From positions 3,534,001 to 3,598,000 of the forward strand of contig JASFXZ010000001.1 of assembly GCA_032209605.1 (NCBI GenBank): a stretch of DNA of 64,000 bases. The letters run 5' to 3'. A program made the position numbers and the translations under genes. The number at the start of each line of letters is the position of its first letter. Within the stretch, counting starts at the first letter, position 1. This DNA is from Mactromeris polynyma. Its lineage: Eukaryota > Mollusca > Bivalvia > Venerida > Mactridae. The notes under the pieces are model-generated. The model saw nothing but the letters and a program-made list of their open reading frames with translations. It ran no database searches and was not told the DNA's origin. Below are positions 25,971 through 37,416 of this stretch, in pieces.

Positions 25971-27080
25971 ACCACACATACATACGAAATAACACACAGG
26001 CATAAGACATACCACGCAGACATAAGACATACCACGCAGACATAAGACATACCACACAGTCATAAGACATACCACACAGACATAAGACATACCACGCAGA
26101 CATAAGACATACCACACACTCATAAGACATACCACACATACATAAGACACACCACACAGACATAAGACATACCACACAGACATAAGACATACCACACAGA
26201 CATAAGACATACCACACAGACATAATACATACCACACAGACATAAGACATAACACACTGACATAAGACATACCACACAGGCATAAGACATACCACACATA
26301 CATAAGACATACCACACAGACATAAGACATACCACACAGACATAAGACATACCACACAGACATAAGACATACCACACAGACATACGACATACCACACAGA
26401 CATAAGACATACCACACTGACATAAGACATACCACACATAAATACGACATACCACACATACATAAGACATACCACACAGACATAAGACATACCACACATA
26501 CATAAGACATACCACACTGACATAAGACATACCACACAGACATAAGACATACCACACAGACATAAGACATACCACACAGACATAAGACATACCATGCAGA
26601 CATAAGACATACCACACAGACATAAGACATACCACACAGACATAAGACATACCACACAGACATAAGACATACCATGCATACATTAGACACACCACACAGA
26701 CATAAGACATACCACACAGACATAAGACATACCACACAGACATAAGACATACCATGCATACATAAGACACACCACACAGACATAAGACATACCACACAGA
26801 CATAAGACATACCACACAGACATAAGCCATACCATGCATACATAAGACACACCACACAGACATAAGACATACCACACAGACATAAGACATACCACACAGA
26901 CATAAGACATACCACACAGACATAAGACATACCACACAGACATAAGACATACCACACAGACATAAGCCATACCACACGGACATAAGATATACCACACAGA
27001 CATAAGACATACCACACAGACATAAAACATGCCACGCAGACATAAAACATACCACGCAGATATTAGAAATACCTCACGTA
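25971..27080. repeat. Minisatellite, 20 bp x about 54
   Basis: Unit ACCACACAGACATAAGACAT repeats for 1.1 kb. Long reverse-strand frames exist in all three phases because three 20-bp units make 60 nt; they are artefacts. A variant pair ACCATGCATACATAAGACAC recurs near 26671, 26751 and 26831, revealing a local 80-bp higher-order period. Confidence 0.95.
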
Positions 27081-27325
27081 CGTATTGTACACCTGTGAGA
27101 TAAATGCCATACCGTTCTTGCATTAGTTATACTTATGCAGTTTAGTAATGAATAATATTGATATCTTATACATGTCATGTTTTATCTTTACTTTCAAATT
27201 ATTACTTTTCTTTTATCAATTATGACTGTACTCGGTATTTATGGTTAAATGATGACTGGTTTACTGTTTATTGAAGTTAAACGAACATATGTCAATGTCG
27301 TCTGCGGTGAATATTTGTGACTTTA

Positions 27326-27539
27326 TACAGTAAAACCTCAATAATATACCACCTTTGTGAGCCTTGAAAACTAGTCGTCTATTGTGGCGGTCTTAACATT
27401 GAGGTTGACTAGAGAGCAAAACAGTCAAAATGGACTCGAAAATTGTGGTCTCAATTTTGAGGTTGTCTTATCATTGAGGTGGTCTTATCATTGAGGTGGT
27501 CTTATAATTGAGGTGGTCTTTAGGTGTGGTTTCACTGTA
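27326..27539. mobile_element. MITE, F1 family, copy 5 with internal expansion
   Basis: TA-flanked, 214 bp. The right arm has been expanded by direct repeats of about 20 bp built on ATTGAGGTGGTCTTAT, explaining the extra length. Confidence 0.7.
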
Positions 27540-30500
27540 CTTTCCATTAACAAAATATTGTCTTGCAAATACCCGTTCTTCAATGCATAGAATAAATGTG
27601 TTGTACTGAAATAAAATATAAACCCTTAAACGTGTGTAATACAGGACTGACTGACTTAAATCTCTACGATAAATTAACTATAGATCTTGTCATGGATTTC
27701 ACAGATTGGTTAAACAGTGGTAATTAGATTATGAATCTTACGCTATGTAGTTAATATTGTACCCTGAATCGTCAAGTTGGCACAAACACAATATTAAAGT
27801 AAGACATATTCAATTATTTTGTAAAAACTCGTACATAGTTGATAGCCCCAACTTACACAATTATAAAGTAGGTTTATTAACGTCTAAATTCACCTCTTCT
27901 CAAAAGTGAGCATGTTGTAAAATTGAATAAGCTCATTATTTCTGAATGTTGTTTTTTATGAATGTTTTACATGCTAACAGAATGTATCAGTAAGGAGGGA
28001 GGAAGAAATGAGTTGTCTATGACGAACTTACAACAGTTCTGTATGATACACCGTATTACTCATACTCCTACTCTCCGTTATCTGACTGGATAATTCCATT
28101 ACTTTTTATACAAGTGAATACTTCTTAATTTTGTGGATATTTTGAATGAATCAAATTTCTCTTACACATAAAAGCAGCAGTTAATTGGTGATTTTTAATC
28201 AGTTATACATTATTTATGGAATTTTAAATCATTGTTGATAAACGTGATTCCGGTGTTATTGTGGTGTTCTGATTTCTGAGTTCGTTTGTTATAGAAGCAT
28301 ATTTTGTAAGTTTTCGGTATTTTGTTGAGAATCACGGTGTGCCTGTAACAATGCATAAAAACATGAGCATTCTGTGATGGTTATTTCTTCCTGTTTATGA
28401 CTTTTTACTGCAGAATTTTGGTTCATCCTGTACTCAGCGCTAACACCTGTATCACTGCCTATAGCATATCACAGAAACAACTGTCTGGAACTAAATACAC
28501 GACTATCTGATTATTAATTAGTTTTTCTGAAAAGATATGTTATAAGTCGGTGAATAAATTAAATCTTTTTTTTTTATTCCAAAATGATATTTTTTTTATT
28601 GTCAGTGAAATTTCTTTATCATTTTAAAAATATTTTATGCAAAATGTAACTTTCTGTATTCATTGATACCGCAAACCATGGATGAGATAAATGTATAAAT
28701 TTGAGTTTTTGAAATATAGTGAGTTACTTTACCTATTTGATTCTCGTCTATTTGTTACTACAGATAACACACACTTTTAAACCCATTTGGAAATTCAATG
28801 ATGTATATCTGTGCAATTTTACGTTTTTTTTATGTATCATATTTGTGAAAAGTAGGCACTTTTTTATTTAAGTTATCGACACTCAAAGAAATTGCACGAT
28901 AATCTATTTTATATTAATTGTGAATTCAATATCCTACGGCAGGTATATCTTGTTATCGCTGGGTCTATCACGTTTCTTTGTAGAGAAACGATTTAAGTAA
29001 TGACTGTGTATATAATTAGTTTAACCAATCTAAGTATTTTGGTAAGGGTAGCTGTCAACAATATTGTAAACTTTGACAGACCAATAAGAATACAGATTGG
29101 AGTGTTTAAATTGAGTGGAGTTTGATTTGAAGTCGACGTGGGTTTGACTTATAATCTCTACATATTGTTGTACCGTTTCAGTTGGAAAACCATTGTACGA
29201 AGGTGCAGGCAGATTGGAGGTTTTCTACTGTTGGCTGAGTGAACTACTGTTGGATAATATTTTTGAATGAAACAGTGATTTGACTGCTCTGAACATTTAT
29301 TACAATTTCTTATGAATGAAAGCGTACTTTGGAAAAAAAAGTGATAATATTTTTATGCACAAATAACTTGTGTCTTGCATTGAGACCGTGCGATAACCGA
29401 CCGATGTCTAGATTGCAACACGCAGAGTAATGATGTTCGACAAATTAACCAGGTAAGACTTGAACTTTACTTTTCATCCTTGAAAGCATAATACTGTACT
29501 TATTGTACTATCTGATAAATTAATGCTTTAGTCAATTTTGTTTGTATTATTAATCATGATATAAGTGTACGTTAAATTAATGAGCTTGAAAGTTTTTTTA
29601 TGGTTTGTAAACACAAGAACTAGGCGGTATGTTTTGTATCTTGTACATTAATGTTTTGTATACTCAGACATTTAGATTTAAATTGCTGATGGAATTCGGT
29701 AAGCCGTCTGGCGAGAACACAGCGCCCCATCTCCATGTCTGTTACACGGATTTTTGTGAATAAACTCACCATTTTATTACTTCTATTCCGACCACCTGCC
29801 AGTGTTTCAGCTTGAATCTCGTGTGGCATCCGTGTCAAAACCACAGCTTCTGTATTTTTCTTACTTTAATATCTGACTGAGTTCAATAAGTGGTATAATC
29901 AATAATACTGATGATAGGGTCCGCTAGTCAAACTACAGATTGCAGGAACTGGAAGTATTCGAGTGATCCGGCACACTTCCATTTATCCAGTATGGGGCTC
30001 ATTGATAACACATACACTGTTCCGTGACATATTTCAACAAGATATACTTGAGTATAATTTCGCTTATTCCACAGTTTTCGGAGCTTGGCATGTAATTTAA
30101 ACAAGTATATATTCTGAGCCAATTTATTTTAGCCCTACGTTTTAATAATGTTACATACATTATCCTTGTTCCCAGTAGTTCTGTTATAAGATTAAATTAA
30201 TGAGTCAAGTTATGTTTGTATAGGATTCGGCTTACGCTTTCTTTGGAAAGTAAAAGTGTGTTAAAATAAATGAGCACACGGCTGCAGCTACAAAGTTATC
30301 ACTTACGTCCGAAAGAACAATTTAACAACCGAGAAACCAGCTCGCGTTTCCTAGATACCATAGGATTTTATTTTACATCCATTTAACATTTTTGAATCCG
30401 TCTATTTACAAAAAGTTAATAAATTTTGGCTTAAAATGAATCTTGTGTAAACTAATTGAGCTTGACGATATCTGACGTGAATTCAAACGTAACTGAGTTA

Positions 30501-31205
30501 AATTTTTAGAGAAATGGTTGTGACAAATTGATTGTACATATCGCATAGCTATCAAAATGACAGTATAATGGATGGAAATGATATGCTAGATTCGAATAAT
30601 GCAAAACCCTATCTTAGCATTAAGGTATGTGCATTAACGTTAATGTGTAACCATGTCGGTGCATGTGGTTTTCATGTTATATATTAACCGGGTGTTTCTT
30701 GTTTGATAATTGTCGCAATTCGTTGAATATAATTATATTATGTTTTTCGTTCACTATTCGTAATTAGTGTTTTTGTTACATGATGTTTATATATCTGGTG
30801 TAACCAAAAAGTATTTACATTATCTGCGTTTGTTGAATAAAGTCATGAGTTATCTCAAATAAAACGTTTAAGATTTTAACCCAAAATAAAATCGTTACAA
30901 TTTTCTATATTAGAAATTTCATGCTGAATTAAGCATCTTTATATCTCCACGAAATGGAATCTACATAGATTCAAATGTAGTTGATTTCTCAGTTTTTACA
31001 TTACACATAAATTAATAAATCATTTACGGTAATGATTAAATAGAGCTAGATCCAGAAGCTCCTGAAGTGGTCGATGACTTGATAAGCATCGCTACAGACA
31101 CTCATGCTTGAGATATATCTCTCCCTCTCCCCTCTCTCTGTGTGGTGGCAGAAAGCCTCAAGGCTCAATGTTCCGCATACGTGGATGACGCCCACTGTTC
31201 TTCGC
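27540..31205. other. Intergenic, AT-rich, with a possible collagen 5' exon
   Basis: Apart from the candidate donor at 29452 there is nothing recognisable. Poly-T and poly-A stretches are common. Confidence 0.45.
29000..29452 (+). other. Speculative 5' UTR exon / promoter of the collagen gene
   Basis: A strong donor (ACCAG then GTAAGA) closes a stretch at 29452. Upstream are a TATATAAT-like box near 29009 and CCAAT motifs near 29025 and 29082. Exon 1 of the collagen has an acceptor before its ATG, so a non-coding exon is expected somewhere upstream. Nothing ties this site to the gene except order and strand. Confidence 0.15.
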
Positions 31206-31454
31206 TGAATACATATACTCAGTACATTTAAAAACGCAAATTGTAAGATTTCTCAAATGTCATGAACTTACCTAGGGATGCGAGATAAGAACTTAACATG
31301 ATATTATTTCAGTTTACGCAATAATGAACTCTAAATATTCTTTCAATCAACGTGTATTTACATATCAAAATGAGTAAAAAACACGCTAAAATGACATTTA
31401 AAAGACATATCACAGGTACAAAAATGTGCGTTTTTAAATGTATTGAGTATATTT
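31206..31454. mobile_element. F4-related MITE
   Basis: ACTCAGTACATTTAAAAACG at the left and TGCGTTTTTAAATGTATTGA at the right form a terminal inverted repeat of about 24 bp; total about 249 bp. Confidence 0.62.
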
Positions 31455-32588
31455 ATGAAAATGTGTTTACCTTCATTCATCTTAGCATCGTAGCAGTAAT
31501 AAAAACATGTCTGCAGCCATAATACGTGCGATTTACACCGTGTGGAGACAACTTGTTATGTAACGGTAGTTTTTAAGACAGCTAATTGTTTATTACGTTA
31601 CGTAGCAACCTGTTACTCGTTTGATACATTTTACATCTGTTTTTAGTTCGAATGTAACCTGTGCTGATTAATGCCCTCTTTAAAAACCCATTTACAGAAT
31701 TTTTTTTTTATTTTTTTTCACAATATTCCATATTCAATATAGTTCACCTGCCAACAACCAGCGGATTGTAAAAGGTTTCTAGTCTGGAAATAGACAACAT
31801 TATGCAATGTTATATTTAGTCAGAATAGGGGAATACATTTACTTTATTGCAAACTTTGCAAGAATTGATCTGGATTAAGTCAGAATTTGACATTCATGAG
31901 AAACTATGCATACTACTCGAGGAATTGCCCTTAAATATGACCCTTCATGCTTCTGAAATAAACACGATCGATACATTCTCTTTATATTCTGTAACTTCTT
32001 TACTGCTTTGTTTATCATAGTGCATGTCTGCTGTCCCTTACAACACCATCAATGTTGTGCATTTCACCACTCTGCAATTTACAGACATAACATCTGGATA
32101 TACCGTCTGCATTGTGATAATATCTGCTGTTTTACAATTATAGAAGCAAGTACTGCTTCTAATGGTAGATAAGTGGTACACAGTGTCTGAAATTGCTGGC
32201 ATAAATGTGATCCCAATGTCACGCTGCGTTCTTAAGTACTTGTCCATAACTTCCGTGGAATCTTGATGTCGGTGGCTTCTGTGTTTGCATTCTCTGCATA
32301 TTTACACGAATGAACTACTGGCATATTTTACTTGATATGCGCAGGATAAATAAACATAGATATTAGACGAGATTTTAAACAAATGAGCAGATAGGTAAAT
32401 TTTCCACAACGTCGCTCGACAGAGAGCCTTGAAAACGTACAGTATGTGCGGAAATATCTACATGAGCCTGACCTTTGTTGGACACTTACATTTGTAACTA
32501 AAATTAGTTAATTTAAAATATGTACCCCATACATAGCCTACACATACATAAGTAGTAGGCATAGGTCATGTTTTTAAATTTAATTTAT

Positions 32589-32818
32589 ATGAGCGCTGCT
32601 ATGGGATTTACCACCTCTTCGAGAAAAGGCAACATGTGATGTCACTATTTGCAAGCAGGAAACAATATTTACTCCACATGGTCACTTCGTTTTCATATTG
32701 CCTTATATAGCAAATATTGCTTAGGGCCTACTGTCAGTACATGGTGACGTCACAGGTGACGTTTACTGGAAATGACGTCACTTAAAGAAGAGGTTGGATA
32801 TCGTACAGCGGAGCTCAT
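32589..32818. mobile_element. F2 palindromic MITE, copy 4
   Basis: 230 bp, ends ATGAGCGCTGC and GCGGAGCTCAT, with two exact TGACGTCA octamers in the right arm; the left arm has a short deletion. Confidence 0.72.
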
Positions 32819-32965
32819 AATTATTATGATGTTATTCTGTAAATCTGTAAATATAAATGTCCGTAAATAAATGTGAGAAGAGATCGAATGAAGAAAAAAA
32901 CGCAGACATATGTAACTCACCATGCCGTTTATATAAGGTCAGCTTTGGAAGACAATATCGATTAT

Positions 32966-33340
32966 GGTGGCGGTGGTCCAGTGGCCCCGTGGTTAACACT
33001 GCTTTCTATGAATGTCATGGGTTCGATCCCTCGTCATGCCGGGTACAAACAGAAATGGTGTTCGGTGTTTCCATAACATAGAACTGGTATGCAATCAGGA
33101 ACGTACTGGTTAGACTCCATGAAAGTACTGGTTAGATGTCAGGGAAATGGTCGCTGTACTATGTGTCTCATTGACACTGACCAGTGACCTTCTTTCGGTA
33201 TAAAATTGCCTGTTTAGCCTTTACTGCCTTACTGGCAGGTAAATTGCCATATTTGGCTTCAAAAAAGTTCCTTTATGGTGTGCGGGGACATACCGGGTCG
33301 ACCGAAAGACCATAAAAGTGCATTAGGAAAAATGTACGCA
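32966..33340 (+). mobile_element. tRNA-derived SINE
   Basis: A tRNA-like head with GTGGCCCCGTGG and GTTAACACTG (box A region, near 32980) and GGGTTCGATCCC (box B, near 33020) is followed by a roughly 300-nt body with internal short repeats (GTACTGGTTAGA twice). It is a different family from the SINE at 17178. The right end is uncertain. Confidence 0.6.
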
Positions 33341-35469
33341 GCGAGTATCGACCTCATAAACGCAGACATTTGCATGTTTTGCACTGACGAGTGGCTAGAC
33401 GTGATGATAATACAATTATTACCAGACCACTTATGATACTCATAGTATGACGTTGTATCAGTAATATTCCTGTTATCATCAAGAGTTTATGCCTTTGATT
33501 TGCGGTATTATCATCTAACACGTGACTGTCTATGAGTTTCCCAACAAACATTAAAGTATGTTGTTTCTGCAAGATCATTATATTTTTGTTTGACAGGTAA
33601 TTGCATCATAAAGTTGTTTGGAACTTTTGATCGACGTTCTTTACAAACCAGACGTTGGATTCATTCCAGACATTTTACGACCGACTTCCAAGGTCGTAAC
33701 AGATTCGTATTTTGCTCAATGCACACGGGGGATTAGTGGAAACTCTTCTTCATAACTACACCATAATAATCGTCTATTTGTTTACTTTTTCATGTAGACA
33801 AATTTGACATACCTTATTAATTTCGTTCACTTTCTGGTTCTGTACAATTCAAGTATTATTGTCTATTGGTGAATATTCTACAAAAAAATATACTGAATGA
33901 ATGTATTGCGTCAGATACACGGGTTCTCAGTAAAGCGTGTGATAGTTCATTTTTTCAGCGTATTATAAATCAGATGTGTGCAACAATTCAGTATCATTAA
34001 TCAAAGATCATTTACCCTTAATAATCTACCCGTGTAGTACTCTATACATCAAATGAGACAGCGAAGAATTATATTCTCTCACAAAGACTATCATTTATAA
34101 ACATTGAAGTTTTTATGCGGAAATTAAACAGACCGTAAAATAAGTTGTACTCAGACTACGCATAAAATGCTAATTCATTTTGACGTAATTTAATCTTAAC
34201 TCCTTTGAACCGGTAATAATATCTACTACATTTATGCATTCTCTAATTCACTTTTTACTGAAATGTTTCTTTAAGTGACTGATTGTAATTTGTCCCCTCA
34301 GCACAAGCTTTTATTTATGACATCAAGATTGTAAATCTGGTAATGTATTATGTTTGAACAATACGAGTCGTGACTGATTGAATAGTGTGAGATGCGGTTA
34401 AAGGCGTAATTTATTTAGATGTTTGAATCTTCGCTGTGGTTCTGTGACTGAAAACATTTCCAGACTCGAACATAAACCGCTAGACAATTCTCCACCTCAA
34501 TGTAAAGTATCCACCCTAAAATACATGTTTAAGGATGGCTCCCAATATATAGGTGTTTATGAAGACACACACTAGAGTATTATACAATTGTATGTAACAA
34601 TTCAAGAGTAGACATCTACTTTATTCCACCAGCATCATTAAGTCCTTCGTAAAACAAAAGAACCTTTATTAAAATGTTGACACCAAGAGGCAGGAAACTT
34701 AGTTAACATAATGTTTGCATTACAAGAATCCTTTGAACTATCATTTTTGATGATTTTATTATAACTCTTTAACAGATCATTATGATCTTATTGCACCAAA
34801 AACATTATCGAAGGACATAAAACTTAAGTGTTATATCTGTGCTGATAATATATTAAACGCCTCCAACCGTCTTATACACTTCAGAAATGGTTTAATTTGT
34901 CCATAGTTCAAAATGCTTAAATTATACGTGATAATGCAGCAGTGTATTTGCTCAATGTAGACGCGATGCAACACTCCGTAATTATATATCAGCCTGCTAT
35001 AAATGTATCGTAATGATCAAAAATCACCTTCCAAATGTACTTTGAGTACTTTGATCATACTTGAAATTAATACGCGATTATTCGGGTAAACTAATTCGCC
35101 AAAAATGACTCAAATAATCCAGAAAAGCTGTTTATATCAAGACTCCCATTCTAAAATTGATTTATCTCTGACCGTAAAATCAGTCATAATACTCGTCGAA
35201 TCTATAACAAAATCAGAGGAATGTACATGTACTATTTTCTTGAGACGATGAATATGGATGGCGGTACTTCGAGTAGAACTTCTGGTTGAGACGATAATAG
35301 CAAAGAGACAATAAAGCGCCTCAAACATAAAATGAAATAAATACGATTGCAATTTGCCTGTGTTTGATTGTGTTGGACCTGACCACCGAATGTCAGCAAT
35401 GTATGGCAAATAGTGTATCTTACCAGTATTCCTTGGTTACCTAGCAACTGATAACGTCCTTACAATTAT
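33341..35469. other. No gene seen
   Basis: AT-rich intergenic sequence. A 30-bp segment near 35066-35095 recurs inverted near 46170-46198, marking an unrecognised dispersed repeat. Confidence 0.45.
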
Positions 35470-35610
35470 ATTTCGAATAATACATAGTGTCGAATAGTCC
35501 ATTTAAATTCGATGTGCCCCTTGAAGAAGATACATCGGTCCCTGATCTTTATTTCGGATAATACCAAGTATTCGTCTAGAAGGTTGTCGAATAAACGAGG
35601 CCCGACTGTA
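35470..35610. mobile_element. F3 pogo-like MITE, partial copy
   Basis: Middle and right end, finishing AATAAACGAGGCCCGACTG then TA; the left tip is missing. Confidence 0.58.
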
Positions 35611-36062
35611 CTACCAAATCTTGCTATGAAACAACATTTGTAATTAAAATGTACTTTCTACCATTGTACTTTTTCATTGTATTATTAGACTGAAAGGTTC
35701 CCACAAGTGTATTTGTACATACAATCTAATTCTGTATCATTAATCTACAATCCCTCATGGAATGTTAATTGTTATAAATACATTTATATTGTTTCTCGCA
35801 ACTCAAGATAAAGGGTAATATTTCATTTCATTTAAACCTTGTTAAAATGTAATTAAGTAATTAGATAATGTGTCTCTAGCTACAGGTGTGACTAAGCTTT
35901 TTTACTTCATTATATAATGCGCCTCTATTTTGATACCTTGTTTAACCACATATGTTAACTGTAGGTTAAAGGTAGATTGTCTGATTTTCTATCAATATAG
36001 GCTACGTAATAATTTTGAGAAAAATGACATGTTTATGCCTTCACGCAGACATACTCTAAACC

Positions 36063-36232
36063 ACTGAATCGTAACTTTTCTTAAATATTTTCCTGGAACT
36101 GTAAAACACGAGTCCGATACAGGTATTTCATATGCTGGCGCTAACTCGGCGGTCTGGATAGAAAATACCCGTATCGGACGCTTGAATTTGATTTTGGGTA
36201 AACATGTAAGAAAAGTGACAATGCAGTGTTGT
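36063..36232. mobile_element. Foldback element with central hairpin
   Basis: The inner arms GTCCGATACAGGTATTTC and GAAAATACCCGTATCGGAC pair; the outer arms CACTGAATCGTAACTTTTCT and AGAAAAGTGACAATGCAGTG also pair imperfectly. About 170 bp. Confidence 0.58.
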
Positions 36233-36773
36233 GGAGTACATAATTATGAAGTAAATTACCACCAATTTCCTCATATTAATCACTAAGGATATTTTGTCCA
36301 AACAAATAAGACTATGTCCCTTTAACTTGGAGTATATTCAACTCGTTTTGATAAGACGGTACATATCAATGCTACTTTGTATACCAGCGGTACATCTAGG
36401 TGCACATTGAACAATTCCTTTTATTGATAACTCTTTACTAATATCTTCTGTCAAATTGATTATAAATTCCTACGCTACAAATATAGTAAGCTTTGTACCA
36501 GGACTATGGGTAATTTTTTTATCTTGATTTATTTAATTATCACATACAAGGTAACGTTAATGCATTGAAATGATTAATGACCTCAGATTATTTCACCTTT
36601 TTTGTGCGCTGAATTATTTCTGGCCCAAATGTTTCAATGAACATGAGTACAGATTGCGTTCAATGGTTGACAATGAAACCAAATTTAGCGTTTATTCACA
36701 GGCTAGTCATTCATGAATGACATAAACCGTACTGATAGTATAGAATGAGGGGGAATCTGTATTGTAGATTAAA

Positions 36774-37255
36774 TACAGTAAAACCTTGATAACAAGACCA
36801 CCCTTGGGACAATTGAAAACTTGTCTTAATATTGTGGTGGTCTTTATATTGAGGGTGAAGAAATAGCAAAACAGTGAAAATGGACTTGAGGTTCATGTTA
36901 TTTTCTGCCCAGTTTCGGCCTATTGCTGCCAGCTGTCTTGACTTGTCCTGTGATATTTTCAATCAATTAACCCCCCCCCCCATTCACTGTATGACCTCGT
37001 TGATTCTCCTAGTTATTCCTTATGGTCTACCAGGCTATTCCTTGCGCCTCTGTTCCCTAACGTATGTACCCTTTAACCTCCTCGGGGGTCTTATGTTTTA
37101 TGGATTGTTGTTTTTCCGGAGGTCTGTGTGGGGAGGCACTGTCTTATGTATGTGGCGTTCCCTGTAGCAACTTATTATCTCTCGTTTGAAAATTGTATTC
37201 TTAATCTTTATGTGGTCTGATTATTACGGTGGTCTTTAAGTGAGGTTTCACTATA
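36774..37255. mobile_element. MITE, F1 family, copy 6, split by an R1 insertion
   Basis: Left end CAGTAAAACCTTG at 36776 and right end TGAGGTTTCACTATA at 37255; the middle is occupied by R1 copy 4. Joined, the outer parts give the usual length of roughly 180 bp. Confidence 0.72.
36890..37185 (+). mobile_element. Dispersed repeat family R1, copy 4, nested insertion
   Basis: It interrupts the CAGTAAAACCTC element at 36774-37255. The interrupted host sequence carries TTGA on both sides (36886-36889 and 37186-37189), a possible 4-bp target duplication. This gives clear left and right borders for the family. It lies about 170 nt upstream of the collagen start codon. Confidence 0.72.
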
Positions 37256-37357
37256 TGTATGTATGCTGCTCGAATTGTTTTCAGAACTGCATTAAAGTCT
37301 TAGATAGTTTAAATTTATAGATAACTGATTATTTTATGTATTTCTGTTCTATTTCAG

Positions 37358-37416
37358 TACGATGACGTCACTTATATGTGTGCACATTTTACTCCTCATC
37401 ACTTCCGTGTATTCTC
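37358..37416 (+). CDS. Collagen exon 1: start codon and signal peptide
   Basis: ATG at 37362 opens 18 codons reading MTSLICVHILLLITSVYS plus one base, then the donor GTGAGT. The hydrophobic core ILLLI and the small polar end VYS fit a secretory signal peptide with cleavage near residue 18. An acceptor-like TTCTATTTCAG ends at 37357, so a non-coding 5' exon probably lies upstream; otherwise transcription starts close by. Joined to exon 2 the split codon reads CAG (Gln19). Confidence 0.8.

Noticed and set aside
25971..27080. CRISPR-like array
   Set aside because: The repeats are contiguous with no unique spacers, in a eukaryotic context; it is a satellite.
25917..27123. Reverse-strand frames of up to 377 codons with Cys/Met/Tyr/Val-rich repeats
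   Set aside because: They are read-throughs of the 20-bp satellite, open in all three phases because three units make 60 nt; there is no gene structure.
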